Both the position numbers and the translations under genes were made by a program. Positions 21,201 to 35,800 of a stretch of 64,000 nucleotides of DNA are shown one piece after another (the stretch's first letter is position 1; every line of letters begins with the position of its first letter). Source of the DNA: Monocercomonoides exilis (Eukaryota > Preaxostyla > Oxymonadida > Polymastigidae); NCBI GenBank assembly GCA_001643675.2, contig LSRY02000027.1, forward strand, positions 377,001-441,000, given 5' to 3'. The notes beneath the pieces were generated by a model. That model was not told the DNA's origin and did no database searches. It was given only the letters and a program-made list of their open reading frames with translations.

Positions 21201-23298
21201 AAAATACATTGCCATCAATAATTTCGAACCAAGATCTTGTAAATGGATTCGAAACAGTCTGTTCAGATTCTCCACTCAAAATACACGAAATCATTTTAAC
21301 AGCACAAATTGTGCCTGCCTGATTAGTAGATTTGGAGCGAATAATAAAAATTGGAATTTCAAGCAAATGCCCTGAAATTGGTTGAATTATCCCCAAAGAC
21401 AAAAAAGACAGCGAGCCACCTTTCACATAAAAAAATGCGTCTTGATGATTATCAACAGAATTTCTAATTTTTGTAGTTGAAGAACTTTCTCCTTGAATTT
21501 CAATTGTCCGAGAATCAACAACTATTTCTTCAAAATCTGAGGAATGCGTTCCAGTTTTTAAACGAAAAGAAATTATCGGTGAGAAACGCTCAACGCAAAT
21601 TTTCAAGCTTTTACATGGCTTTGAATCATCGACGCCACATATTAACGAATCATCAATTCCATCTGGAGCAATGAATATTGTAGTAAAACTGGGAATCCAC
21701 TCGTCTTTGTTCATCTCTGCTTCTCCTTTATAAAAAACTCTGTGATTGACAGTTTGAGTAGAGTAGCAGCATTCAAAAGGGGATCCTGTGGTAAACTTAG
21801 TTGAATTGTCGTTTATATATGCGTCTGTTCCATCTTCAGCAACATTTGCAATAAAAAGACAGAAAAATACTAATTTAACATTTTCACTTAAACGGTCAGT
21901 TGCAGAAATTGCAATTCCTCCACCTTCGTGTGCATTATTACCTTCAAACAAGCACTCTCTAACAGAATCATTGAGCATCATCCTTTGTAGTGTGATAGCT
22001 CCTCCATACGTTGTCGCCGAATTGTTTGTAAATGTCAGTGATGAAAGTGCTGTTGGTGTTGATTCGGTTGATGAATCATAAATAAATATGCCGCCTGAGC
22101 CTTTTCCAGATTTCGACTGATCAATAAAACATTTCGTCAAATCGATTGAATAACTAACCTCAAGCCCACATGCTCCTCCACATCCTGCATCATCTGCTCC
22201 ATGTTCATTGGCATAACAATGGGTAAAGTTGCTATCACTAATAACAACAGAACTAACTCCGATGGCATATATGGCACCATAATAAACTTTCACTTTGCAA
22301 GACTGCAAATAATTTTGATTATTTACATTAAAATATGAAAAGAAACATGAAATCAAAAAAATTCAAACCTCAAAAATGCATTCCACTACATTCAAGGTTA
22401 TCGGCTGTGCGAGAATATAAATCGCAGCTCCACGATCAACAATGAAAGGATGGTGCCATTCGCATCTCAAAAATGTGGAATTTTCAGTCACATTTATTCT
22501 TTGCATATTGTCAGTATCCGAAAAGTCTTCGTTTTCTAATCGACTGCAACCAATAAAAGTTGAGTTTAACACTTGCAATGAATTGTTTGGTGAATTGATT
22601 GAAGCAACAATTCCTCCTTCATATACGTTTGAAACTCTTGTAAATGCGCAAGAATTAACAATTGCAAAGGCATTGGAAATTTGTTTTTCAAAATGATGTG
22701 ATGGATCAATAGAAATGTTGTGAAAATTCAATTGATTCAAAGTCGCAAAAGATGAATACAAGGATGAGAAAAAAGGCAGAGAGAAAAGTGAGAAGGATGA
22801 AAAAGAAGAAGAGTCCATATTTATGCAAATATGAGTTGATGTTTGACGTTCTGAATTGTCAGAAGAAATTATGCATGGGAGATGTGAAGTGCAAAAAGCA
22901 GTTTTTATTGAAAGATTTTTCATAAAAATATTTCCACAATAACCACAGAATAAACTATGAAGAGCATTATCTTGAATGTGAATGGTGCTCAAAAATATAG
23001 CCAATGAAGAGTCTAGCATCATTTTAACAATGGAATTGTTTTTGTTTGTATTTATATTCACAGCTTGGATGATGAATGTTGAATTAAGCAATTGAGTGGA
23101 AGATGAAAATTGAACAAAAGGGTCAAAAATCTGGCTATCTGACATGCTCAATTTTTTTTGGAATGAACGATGGATTGTGGTGAAAAAAATAATATTCTCT
23201 CGAATGCGTTGTTTCTGGTTTTGGAAAATAATATTATCTTCAATAATTTGATTTCTTAATAACTGCATCAAAGAAATGCCAGCAATGAACCACAACAT
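15235..23298 (-). CDS. BHR-A: beta-helix-repeat surface protein with one membrane span and pseudokinase tail
   Basis: Model: exon 1 22369-23298 (ATG at 23298, hydrophobic start MLWFIAGISLMQLL like a signal peptide), 66-nt intron 22303-22368 (donor GTTTGA, acceptor TTGCAG, phase 0), exon 2 15235-22302; 2,665 residues. The junction restores a repeat unit (ECIFE + SCKVKV). The ectodomain (~2,190 residues) has four tandem modules of ~350-380 residues. Each has a C-G-x(5-6)-C motif (nt ~21640, 20575, 19440, 18385) and short beta-helix rungs with GGG(V/F/M) turns and F-x(2)-N-x-A. One span (nt ~16653-16575) precedes a basic/charged juxtamembrane segment, a Ser/Thr stretch, and a kinase C-lobe remnant: WKAPEL (APE motif), SIGMMLWE and GERP. 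The positions of HRD and DFG read LANLSP and ALHS, so catalysis is not expected. An Arg/Ser-rich C-terminal tail is unique to this copy. Its role is probably cell-surface binding or adhesion with signalling or anchoring inside, which is inference. Confidence 0.85.
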
Positions 23299-23803
23299 CT
23301 TTTTAACAAAATGTTTTCAAGCGGAATTTCAATTTATTAATTGAATGATAATATAAAATGGGATTTTCTAAAATAAAAGGAACCTGATATTTTGCTTTCA
23401 AAATATTGTTCCAAACAACGATTTTGAATCTTTTCCGTTATTCGATAATTTATTAATACATTTTTTTAAATAAATATATCAAATGCACTGTGATTTAATT
23501 GCAGAAAAAGATTGGAACAAATTGTTATTTTTTTTCAAAAAATGCAAAACATTGCCCAAATAGAGAAATTTTAATATAATTATTTCTTTAAACAATTTTT
23601 ATTAAATAAAAGTTAAAAGAAAAAATTAAGAAGAAAATTAAAAATAAAAGTAAGAATTTTATTTTTAAAAAGAAAATATTTTTTACAAATCATTTTTTGA
23701 CAATGATCAATTCAATTTGAAAAAAAAAGCAACAAATCTCAACTCCAATAAGACTAGTAAGTGGAAGAACCACTCAATCAACGTATTTAAAATTTAGCAG
23801 GCT
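23299..23803. other. Spacer between HECT gene 3' end and BHR-A 5' end
   Basis: About 500 nt of very AT-rich DNA. It must hold the BHR-A promoter and the 3' end of the HECT transcript, both on the minus strand. I cannot pick out a specific promoter motif. Confidence 0.5.
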
Positions 23804-26800
23804 TTATGCAAATCCAAACCCTTCTGATCCTTCTGAGATGGCAAGTACAAGTTTTTGTCTCAAGACTTTATAAGAAGAATACGCCGGCAACTCAAGTTGA
23901 TTAAAGCAAGTGTGAGCAGAGGGAAGCCTCTTGTCGGAGGTGTGAGGAATTCTAGTGATCTCCAATTTTCTGATTTGACCGCCCATGCCAATAAGGTTGC
24001 CAAATCCTCCAATTGGTACCTTTGATGTTCCAGTTATAAACTGAACAAGTCTGGCTTTCTCCATCTCAGATAGCGAAGATACTGCATCCCAAAACCACGA
24101 AATCTCTTTGCTAGAAGCACTGTAACCACCGGAATATTCAGTGTTTTTCCGCATATCAGCAACTGATATATGAGGCATACCACTGATGAGTAATTCCAAT
24201 TCATTCACATCGAACATGCTCAACAGCCAGCAAGGAATGATTTCATATAGCCCACTGCAAAATGCCTCTATCTGCTCCTTAATGTTCTTCGTCATACGAG
24301 CCTCAGTGACAAGCATTATATATTCTAACACATTGTCTGCTGTTACATTGATAAATCGCCCACCTGGCTTAAGTTCCACAGTAGCCACTTCGCCAAACAC
24401 CTCTTCAGTGGTTTCAAATGAAAGGTCCATCTGCGAAACATCATCGCCCATTTCGAGAAGCATCTTGAGAGACTTGTGCAACTCTGGATCAACCCCTTCC
24501 AGATCGTTGAACACAATTGGCATCGACAGAATATGCTTGTAAAACGACCGAGTGAAATATACGTCAAGCAGTTGCCCTTCGGCGATCGCTTTTCCGACCA
24601 TCCTTCCAACAAACTTGAAGTACGACAAGTGGATCGGCCCAACAACATAAGACTTTGGCGATGGCTGGATTGTCGTTTGATTCAGACACTGCATAAACAA
24701 CGAATAATTTGGATTGAACATCTGCTTCGACAACGTGGCGTAGAATTCGCGCCCAACTCCACCTGCATCAATTCCTTCTTCGCCTTCAAATGAAATCTTC
24801 AGCGGTGACAAAAACTGTTCCACAGACAAATGAGCCAGTTTTTGGAATGTTTGTTCGAAGCAGCGATTACGATTCACTGACAGAGGCATAGTTCCCGATC
24901 TTGAGCGGATTGATCCAAGATGCTTCCTCAGAATCTTCTGGAATATTCCTCTCTTGACAGAAAATGAAACACACATTGGCACACGCAACAAAGTGTGGAA
25001 TACAGAGCGTGGGTTGACCATCTGCGTGTTGTAGCAAAGAAGATAGTTGACAATATCTGAATGAAGAAGACCAAACTGATGGATGGGATGCAAATCATCG
25101 GACGATGAAGACGCTGCCGTTGACCCAACAGTTGCAGTTGGCGATGTGGACGATGGAGAATGGAAACCTGTTGGAGGAGGTGATACAGAACGTAGAAATG
25201 AGCCTGAGGAAAGCATCTCTTTCTTTGAAGAGCACATGCCATCGTTTGAGCTGTCCGTCACTTTGTTGCTTTTGGCTGGAATGAATGTGTTGTCAAACAA
25301 GAAGCTGCAAGCAGAGCCATATCTTTTTGTGAGGATGTTTTCTGCAGTCTTCACGTCTTCCGTGAGCAAACTGGAAAGATGAGACAATGTTAGATACAGT
25401 TGGATAGCTGGTGCAATCAGTGGGAAATAGGAATGAATGAATGAGATAAATGCAATGTCTCTTCTGTTTCGTTGGGCAGCAGTTGCACATGGGATTGTAC
25501 GAATAGACAACGTTTGCTTGCTGAACGACGGAGCAGAGGAAGTAGTTGAAGAAGAAGAAGAAGAAGAAGAAGAAGAAGAAGAAGAAGAAGAAGATGATGA
25601 TGATGAAGATGATGACGAAGAATTACTCAGTGATAAATGATTCCCAACTGAACCTGAATCAATTGATGCACAACCAGAAATCACCTTTTCTTTCCTTTCT
25701 AAAATTGAATTCAATTTTGCTTCCAAACATTTTCGTTCTTTTTCCATTGGCTCAACACGAAGCAAACTTTGGTATGACAAAATTGGTAAGGATTCATCGG
25801 GGACGATATTGTAAATAGACAATGGATAATCAGCATTGCAAGCAGATGCAGAAGAAACAGATGAAGAAGCAAATGAATCAGTTTGAGAATTCTGCGAAGC
25901 AGATGGGTTTGAAGAAGAGGAAGAAGAAGATGCGATAGAATCCACAACAAAAGGAGGGGGAGAGCGCGAAAATGGATAGATTGTCGACGAAACAGCAAAC
26001 GGAGGTGGAGATACAGACCTGTTGCTCGGTTGAGACGAAACAGTCCTCAATGAAAAAGGCGGAGGAGATGATGGCTCCCTTTCTGAATCTCCTCTTAGAG
26101 AGAATGAAAATGATGAATGAATTGATGAGTCTTGTTGATTTGTTGGCTTGCAAGATGATGCAGACACAGAAGTCGAAGAGGAAGAAGAGGAGGAAGAATA
26201 AGAAGAATCTTGCTGTGGCAGGCCTGCCAAAGTGCAGATCTCGTCTCCAATCACTTCAAGAATCAACTGCTGTGCTCTCGACTGGTGTGCCATGCTGTCC
26301 GAACTGCTACCAACTGCTCCAGAAGTAATGGTGGATGAATGAAGAAACCGACTTTCATTGACTTTGTGTCTCCAATATGAAGGTTCGGCAGATGAATGAG
26401 AACGTCTTCCATCAACATATAACGGCGGAAGAGTCAGCCAGTCCAAAGAAAACAATTTCAGATACGAATCATCGTCTGGTTCAGCTTCTTCCAAACCAGA
26501 TCTGAGTTCTCCATCACACACTTCCATCGCTCGCGATTCACCACATGGCTCTTCATCGTCAATTGAACTCTCTTCCTCCTCGTTCTCCAATGGCAGATCC
26601 TCTTCGTTATGTTCTTCTTGATCTGTTGAATGATCTGATGAGGCTTCTGCTGTTCTTTGTGTCTCTTGGAGAATAAGTGGCTCGCCAGAAATTGTTTCAC
26701 TGCTATCAACAGACGGCTGTGCTTGTAAATCATTTTCAATACTGCCACCAATCCTGCTTCTGTTCGATCCAGCAACATAATTATCAAGAGTCGATAACTG

Positions 26801-29800
26801 AACATTAGAAAGGTTTGGAGGTTGAAGCAAATTCGAATTAAAATGATCTTCATGAGCATTTTGTGTGACAATGCTCGGAAGATGTGGAGTCAACGGAATG
26901 TCAGTACTTTCTGCGACGTTTTGCAGAGTCAAAAGAGAATGTTCTAAACTTCTGATATCATCTGAAGGAGCCATATTTCGCACTTCTTCAGCAAATTCCT
27001 TTGCTAACACAGAAAGAGATGATGCTGTTTTGCCTGAACTCGAAGGTGACGCCTTTTTACCCTGCGTTTTCGCAAACTGGGTTTCTCCGCCGTTGTCACG
27101 CAGGAATCTCTCGACAACCACAGAGTCAAGTTCAGCTCCAACTGCTTGTTCCAACGAAGGAACATACGGAATTGGTGGGATGAAGTCTGTGTTCTGGTTG
27201 CCTCGTCTGCCATCTTCGTCTTCATCTGCTTCTCCCAGCGCCATCCGAATTGTGTGCTCATCCAGCGAATCGAATCCCAAACGACTGCGCCTTCTTCCTC
27301 TTCCTCCTTCTTGCTCAGCTTCATCCTCAATCGTCACAGCCATCGGAGGCGGATATGACAAGCGATTTGTGTTCAGGCCAATTTGATTTGTTCGATTTTC
27401 AGCTCTAATCTGAGGACGAAGATGAAGAGATGGATCGTACCAGACAGTTGATGAATGATCGTTTGCCGATGAAGGTAGAGGAAGTTCGAAATGATAAATA
27501 TCCCTTTCAATAAATGTACTTGCTGGAACAGTAGCATTAGTAGAAGAAGTAGAGGTAGAAGATGAAGTCGAAGTCGAAGTCGAAGTTGAAGTCGAAGTTG
27601 AAGTCGAAGCAGTATTATTAGTATTGGAAGTTAAAGCAGTAGTAGTTGTAGAAGAAGAAGAAGAAGAAGAAGAAGAAGAAGAAGAAGAAGAAGAAGAAGA
27701 AGAAGAAGAAGAAGAAGAAGAAGAAGAAGAAATAGAAGATGCAGAAGGAGTTAATGAAGGAGAAGAAGATGATAACTCATTTGGAGATGAAAGATGCAAC
27801 GAGATCGGTGGAAGAATTGGCGCTGCTGATGAGCCAAGCAGATTAGGCGGAGGAAGAGGAATTTGCACCGTTCGAGCGTTTGTGGCCAAATTGTGAGAAG
27901 AATGGTGCAAATGAGATGAATTCATAATTGCAGACCGATGCAATGGAGGATGCGCATGTGAATGAACAACAGAAGGAGCAGATGTCAAATGAAGAGACGA
28001 TTCAGGGACAAAACCGAAAACTGGCATCGCAGAATGTGTTAATGGAGAATGTTGTTGCAACTGATCCGTAGATGTTGACGAGGAAACTGAAGAACTCCTC
28101 CAACCTGGAATGGAACTGCCAGCAGAAGTGATTGAAGGAGGTAATATTGGCCTGATTAATCTGTGGCTTCTGATAGATGGCGCGGTTGAACGATGAGCTG
28201 TTTGCGAATTGGACGAATTAGCTGCTGTTGAATTACGTGAAAAGGTAAATGTGCTCCATCCACCAGCGTGCCCAGCCATCCAACTGTTGTTGGCCCCCCA
28301 GCTGTTATTTGGTTCATTTTCGTTCGAACTGCTTGTCTGCTCTTCTTCATCATCTTCTTCATCTTCATTGTCACTGTGAGAATCATTGCCCGATAAAGCT
28401 AAATTAACCAGCTCATCCAACTCCTCCTCTTCTCCGGAGGAAGACTCATCTGCATGTGAAAGCTGCCCAGTGCTTCTCCTCCTTCTTCTTCTTAGCGGAA
28501 CATTCTCTTCTCCATCTTCTCTTTGGTCTCTTTCGTCGTGCTGTTCGATTTCGCTTTCCTCTTGTCCTTTGCTGCGTTCGCTTGCAAGTGCCTTTAGATA
28601 ATGCGATGGCAGAAGAAGAGACAGGCATCCCATCATCTGATGAAGAGCAGGCGAAATTCCTTCTATCATTTTGTTGCACTGCTTCGTCAGTACCGATATC
28701 AGAAGATCTCTTTCTCTTTCGCACGTATTCCACACCGAAATAGGAATTGTTCTGCGAAGTTCCTTCTTCAGTGCGGCAAACGAAGATGAAAGCTTTTTCT
28801 TTTCGTCTGACTCACCAAATGTGTCATTGCCATCAGTATTCTCTTTCTCCATTCTTCTTTTCACTCGATCTGCTGCACTGCTGAATTTCCTGAGTCTGGA
28901 GTGTTCTTCGTCAGCTTTCAGCAAAGTGAAGAAGTGCCTATCGTTAATCAGCGATATGGCTAGAGATATCAGCTGCATCACAGCAAATGATGATGTTATG
29001 AACGGATGCATTGACATTGTTGCTTCTGAACTGCTTGATCCAGAGTTATCAGCGAATTTGCTCTTTTCGCCCGATTGTTGAAGTCCATTCAGCATCTCAT
29101 TTGCATAAGACGCAATCATCCAGCCACCACCTTCAATCCACTGCTTAACGATTTCCCAGCTTGTCCCATTCAAAAGCTCTTTTCCTTCTATCGTGGTGAA
29201 AGATGGCCTTGGCAGAAGCTTGCTGATCGACATTGTTTGCATTCTGTCGCATGCAAGGAGCACTCTTTCACGAAGAGTTCCAATTGTTGAATTGTGGATA
29301 AGCGTGCGCGGAGGTAATATATTTCCATCAGGAATCACTTTCCTTTTGCTCAATGGTTTATTTGACTGACTCGAATTGGCGGTGAAAGAAGAGCTTGATG
29401 CTGAACTAGTTTGTTGTGAAGATAACGGTAATTCATTTGACAAAGGAGAAGGTGATGATGAAGCTGAAGATGAACTTGAAGAGGAAGAAGAAGCAGATTG
29501 TGCAGTTGAAAGTGAAGTTGCTCGCTTAGACGGTGGATGCGAGCTCAAAAGCTGCTTTCTTGACATTGAAGGAACAACAGGGAATGCTCCTCTGAAGAGT
29601 TCGTACCAATATCTCTCCATTGAGGAAAGATCTGAGTGCCTCTCCTCAGCCAAGTCGAGTGGGTCAAGTTCTTCGTTCATCATCTGCAGGAGCATATCAT
29701 CCGGATCACGAGAATTAGGCATTCTTGGCATTTTCCACCCGAACATTTCGGTCATCTCCACAAAGCTCGTGTAAAAGCGATGAAGCTCTTCGCGTTCTTT

Positions 29801-32800
29801 CTGCTGGGACATCGGACGGAACGATGGTCTGTGGGATTGAGATCTGATGAATGCGTCGCTGTTTGACAGGTGCTCAGGTTCCAATATGTTGACTGAAGGT
29901 GGAGGAGTTGCGGAATGTTTTCTGGAAGTAGAAGCAGAAGAAGAAGAGGAAGATGCCAAAGAGTTTTCTCCATTTTCTTCTGCAATGCTTTCCTTCAGTT
30001 CTTTCTGGTTATCTTTGTCCGCAACCTTCTTATCCATCGCACGCCGTGCAGCTTTGTCTGATTCAGCCACTACGTTGAAAGACGAAGAGAAGAACGCAGC
30101 AATTCGCGAGTTCAGTTTTCTTTGCGCATCATCAGAAAGAGCTTGTGGCTCTGATTGCGCAGCCGATACTATTGAAGAGGATCGTGCAGCAGAAGGCAAA
30201 TCATCTGGTGAATCAGCTTCCATCAACCCATGAACAGCTCCGCTTTCTCTTTCTCCAAGTATCCTTTCTCCTTCCTCTCCCTCATCCTCATCAGATTCAT
30301 CAGATTCATCCTGGCTGCTCACCTTGTCAGCCACATCTGCATCTCGTGATGATGTCCAATAAGTGTCGCTTGTTTGGAAGAACTTCAAAGGCAGAAACAT
30401 CAAATGATCAATCGAATTGGACAAGCAAGTTATCTGCGGTTCTGCTGCTTCAAACAGGAAGTAATGAATCAATGACGGTTGAAGATACGCATTCCCTGTC
30501 TTTGGATTGACCATCTGAAGCAATGCTCGAAGCTTCCAGCCAGAATTCTTTGAAGAAAGCGAAGAGGAAGCATTTTGCACTTTGCTTGCTGAGGAAGCGC
30601 GAGTGCTTTTGTTCATTTTTTGTTTTGATAACTTCATCTGTTCAATCACCACTTTAGGTTCAATCCATGGATGATACACAACAACCGACTCAAGTGTTGA
30701 TTCTACAACAGATGGAGCCGATGAGTGCGAAAATAGACCAGAAGAATGATTTTTCTGTGCCTCTTTCTTTGATAAATTGCCAGGTAATGTAAGAAATCCG
30801 AGTTGCAAATTGCTTGCCGCGCTTGAAGAATGGCTTGCTGGTGACAAATGTTGATTTCCACTTTCCTGCGCATTTTCATGCTCGACCATCTGCTCAGATG
30901 GAACTTCAGCCAACGGTGATGGGATTGAAATACGAACAGCCTTCGAATCCTTTTCGTCTGCTTCAATTTGTTGCTCTTTGTCTTTGTCTTCTTTGATTTT
31001 AGCTATTTCCTCATCAAGTTTTCTTTTCTCTTGATAGAGTTTATATCTTTTCTTTGTATCCTTTATTGCAGAATCAATGCTTTCTTCAGTCAATGGAGGT
31101 GCAAATAGCTCTGAAACAGGAGCTCCAAATGGGAAGTGATCTCTGAAACTGGACGATGCTGATTCTGAATGACATGAAAGACATTCATCATCAGCGTCAG
31201 CGTCACAAGCAGAGCAACAAGAAGAGCTTGCAGAAGATGATTCAATACTCATCTGATTTGAACGGTGCTTTCTATTTGCTTTCTTTCTTTCGCTTTTTGC
31301 AATTAAGTCAAACATTTGAGCAACTGCAACTCTTCCATCTCCTCCGAACTCCATTTCTATTCTTGTGCGAACATATTCCTCTGCTTGCGCCTCCACATTG
31401 TCCAAAAGAGAGCTTGGTATGAAGATTGGGCTGTCGTCTGTTATTCTCGTCAAAGTTGACTGCAGCAGTGGAAATGGAAGTGTGCACAATGGAATAGGCA
31501 AAAGAGGATCAGAACCATCTGATTTGTCTTCATCGTATTTTGATGGATCATCTTTTGTTGAAGAAGATCCGCTCGTACAGCCTTTATTCGCTCTTTTGCT
31601 TGCAATCCTCTCTTCCATTTTCTTCTCTTTCAGCTTAGCTTCTGCCCATGCTCGCTCTCTTTCTTTCCTTTGACCATTCACAAAGGCGCTAAGAATGACA
31701 GGTCCCCAACGAAAATGCTTCACTAAAGGAGCAGATGAGCGCTTCAGAAGAGATACATGAACAGAGATTAATGAGAGTATCTGCTTCAGAGCAGCAAAGA
31801 AGCAGTTGTCATCAACCATAAACGGTCCAAGAATCTTGGCAAGTGTCAGTGGCGAGAAAAAGTTTTCGTTTGAAAGCGGAGAAAGTGATTTCTCATTCAA
31901 CTGAGAAGCTGAATGGATGTTCAAAGAGAATGCAGTGGACGAGAACAGAGAGAATAAGGAAGAAATACATGCATTCAAGCATACTGTAGTTGGCATTGAA
32001 AGAGAAGCATGTGAAAGATGAGTAGGCGGATGAATGTTTCGTGCTGCGGCCAGGTCAACGGTGTAAAACAATGGAGATATTGCAGAGAACGGAACAACGG
32101 GGCAAACGCTATTAACGACCAATGCAGAAGAACTAGGTGAAGATGCGGATGGTGAAGATAATGATATTGAAGTGCTGACTGATTCACTTTCAGACATCGA
32201 TTCGGAAGAAGATGAGTTCTGTGAAGACAACACAAGAGCCGAGTCTCTTGGAAGAGACACAAAAGAAAGCACAGCAGGAATCACAACGTTCAAAAGAGTG
32301 ACTGAAAGAGGAGGACGAGACAATACATTCAAAAGTGGATGATTTGTCAAATGGAGCAGCAGATCCAGAAGATACACCGGCTGCTGTACAGTTGCTTGCC
32401 TTATTCTGCCAAACGGCAGTTTGCTCCATTGAGTTGTCTGTGTGGCACATATTGCAATTGAGAAGAGATGATCAGAGCGGCACAGGTTGAGAAGGAGCTG
32501 CGTTTGTTTCATCAGACGGATAACAGACATTGTGAAACTGTGCGCATTTTGAAGATTCTTCACTTTCAAAAGCGATATGTCAAAATAAAATGAAGAATTT
32601 GAGTGGAGAGCATCTAACTTTTCTTGAGATCCCATTTTTGAATGTGGAATAAAGTCAGTAAAGTTCGTTGTTTCTTCCATGTTGTTTATTGCTGTGATAA
32701 GTGCTCCCATTGCCATCAATGCAAGCACTTCGCGAGGATTCAAAGAAGTTTCGCGTTGTTGCGAGCTCGAAGATGACAAACTATACAGAACTGCACGCAT

Positions 32801-35800
32801 CTGCTGGGCAGACAAAAGGGATGAAGCTTCAGAAAGGTCAGATGAAGACAGCAACGAATCAGTGTACTTTTCAAAGAAAGCGCTTGATCCCAACTGGCCA
32901 ATGACAGAAACGTGATCAACAAACAGAAGAGGTTTCGTGCGCTGAAGAAGTGACGATACATCTTGTGCATTGCCTTCACATCGGACTCTCCTCCGCTCCA
33001 GCTCTTCGCTCAGCGAAAGAACATCTTTTTCATCGTTGCTGTGTGGATGCAGACTTGTGGGTGGCGGAATTCTATCGCGAATATTTGACTGAAGAACTGT
33101 GCTTGAGGGAGCTCTTGATGAGGATGAAGAGCGTCTTTGTGGGTTCATTTGGTTCATAAGCTGACTTGCGAGATTTGGTGGTAAATATCTTGAAAGATAA
33201 TTATCTGGTTGGTCTGATCGTGAAGATCTGGAAGTAGAAGAAGAAGAAGATGATGATGATGCCGAATAGTTAGGGTTGAGAAGCGATCGAATGCGATCTC
33301 TGGTTTGAGTAGTTGATTTATCAATTCTTTCACCCAACGAGTTACGATTTTCCTCTTCTGCTTCCATCTCCTTATATCTGTCATCGTTCACAGGCCCAAG
33401 ATCTTCCGGACCCCATCTATTTGCTCCAATATGTACAGATTTGATTGTCTTTTTCTTCTTTTTCTTCAGAACAGGAAGCTGGCCAAACACAGCCTGCTCA
33501 AGTGAATAAATTGAAGCTCCAAAATGTGTTCCAGGGAAAAGCATCGAATCGGATTCAAAGTAATCTCTCTGATCAGGATCTGCGTCGTTCTGATCGCCTT
33601 CGTCTTCATTGTCATCTTCGTCAGGCTCATCACCTTCATCATCGTATCCTTCATCTCTTCTATTTCTCCTGTCTTGCCTCTGCACAGAGTTCACCATCCG
33701 ATTCCGTGCTCTTTCTGCTTCTTCCCTAAAGTCGTTCGGAAGCGATGCCAACTGTTCATCTCTCAGCTGAAGATACACTTCTGTTCTTTCGTTTGGAGGG
33801 AGCGCTGTGATCAGACCTACCAAGCCAGCTGTTGGGTCTTCTTCAGCAGCAAGCATGGCAGCAAGCGCTGCATCATCTTCTGTTGATGGCACTCCTCCAG
33901 CTCCACCTCCACCTTCTGACATTTCCCGCTCTCTTCGCCGTCTTGCCCTCCGTTCTGCAACCTCTCGCTCGTGCTGCGCCATCACCTCAGCAACCAACTC
34001 TGGTGGGAGGGCAGCCAAGAACGAAGGTGAGATTCTTCCTTCATCATCAGAGTCATCATCCTCTTCAGCTCCGTTTGCTTTTTTGTCTGCGTCTTCATCT
34101 TCTTTCGCAGACGATCCGGGTGATTTCTCGTCATCAAGCTGTTCTCCTTTAGCCTTCCGCTCTGCTTCTTCTTTCTCTCGTTTGATTCTTTCCTCTTCTT
34201 CTTTCCTTTTTCGTTCCGCTTCTGCCCTTCTCTGTTCTGCTCTAATTCGTCGCTCCTCCTTTCTCCGTTCTCTTTCACCACGTCTGAAGAACTCTGCCCA
34301 TACCCTTTGCTGTCTTTTGCTGTAATCCTCAATAATCACTTGATCAACATACAAAACACGATGAAAAACTGTTGAATGAGATACGCTTTCATCTACATTG
34401 TTGTCTCTCTCTTCTCTTTCCTTTGCTTCTTTCTTGCAATTATCTCTAAGGTTTCTGCTGCTTTCTGCATACATCCTTTCTGCTTCATCTTCTTGCTCCA
34501 AGCGATTTGTATATGAGCAATACTCAGTCGGGCGTATATGAATGACACTCGAAACATCGCCTACCTGAGCAGCACTTCCATAAAGCAACCAGGTAAATAG
34601 ATTCAACGTACGTCCACCATTGATCTGCTGCAACAGATAATTTAGATAGGATCGCTGACTGTTCTCGTGGCTCGACAAAAGAGGAGAATGTGATGGTCCT
34701 TTCAGAAGTCCAATCCTTTCGGCAGCTCCAAAGTCATGCGTTGAACGAAGGCGTTGCATGATATTGGTTTGATGTTGCAATCTTTCGATTGTGTTCGAAA
34801 TCTCACTTTCTAATTCTTCATTATCGGATTTTTGATCCATTCCTCTACGTTGATTTGCTTCCACCAAACAATTGAGAAGCACAAAACGATTGAAATCGTC
34901 ACAAAGATTAACATTTTCGGTTTCCAAAAGTGATCCCCATTGAACATCGCTCGCTGAGCCATTGTCAACATCTAATTGTTCTGGCAATGTGTCACATGAA
35001 ATGTTACTGGAATCACTTTCAACAGAAGTTTTGCACTCTCTCGTTTCCTTCTCCTTGCTGAGAAATGGTTCCATCTGAATTTCCTCCAAACTTGTCCATC
35101 CACGCTTGCCTTCCATCAGGCTGACAATTTCAACATCATTATTATCCGCCCGCCTTTCTCTTGCTCTAAGTTCTTCTGGAAATGCATTTTGAATATATAA
35201 CTGCAAAACGAAGATTCCTCTTTGCGGATCTGAAATCAGAGATTGCTCATCGTGAGTGAGACCATTATGCTCACTTTTAACAGTCAATTCACCTGAGCTC
35301 ATCACTTTGAACCGAGAAGGATATAATCCCATGTCTGGATAAGACCCAAGCTCCTCATCTCTGCAAGCAGATACTTGGTTCAGGCGCGCAATAAGCGAAT
35401 TCGTGAATGGCAAGAACGAGTAAGATGATGGAGCAATTAATGAAGAGTAAGGAGATGAATATGGTGTGAAAGCAATCGTCTCTAATAAATGATTGCTAAT
35501 TGGTGCGCTGTGCAGTGCAGTAAATGGAGAAGCAAATAAACCATTTTCTGTCGAATTCATATCCACATCGTTTTCAGTCTGTGAAAAGCTGACTGTTGGC
35601 AAATGTGTAACAATAGTATTATTGTTTATGATTGCAGGATTCATCGGTTCTGCTCTAATTGAAGAAACCCCAGCTGAACTTGATGTTGCATCAGCGTCAG
35701 AAGATGATGCCTGCGTAGAAGGAGCACCAATTGAATTCGATTCATCTTTCGTTTTGTTCATCAAAAATGCCGTTTCAAATTTAAATCTTGGAGCTTTTGC

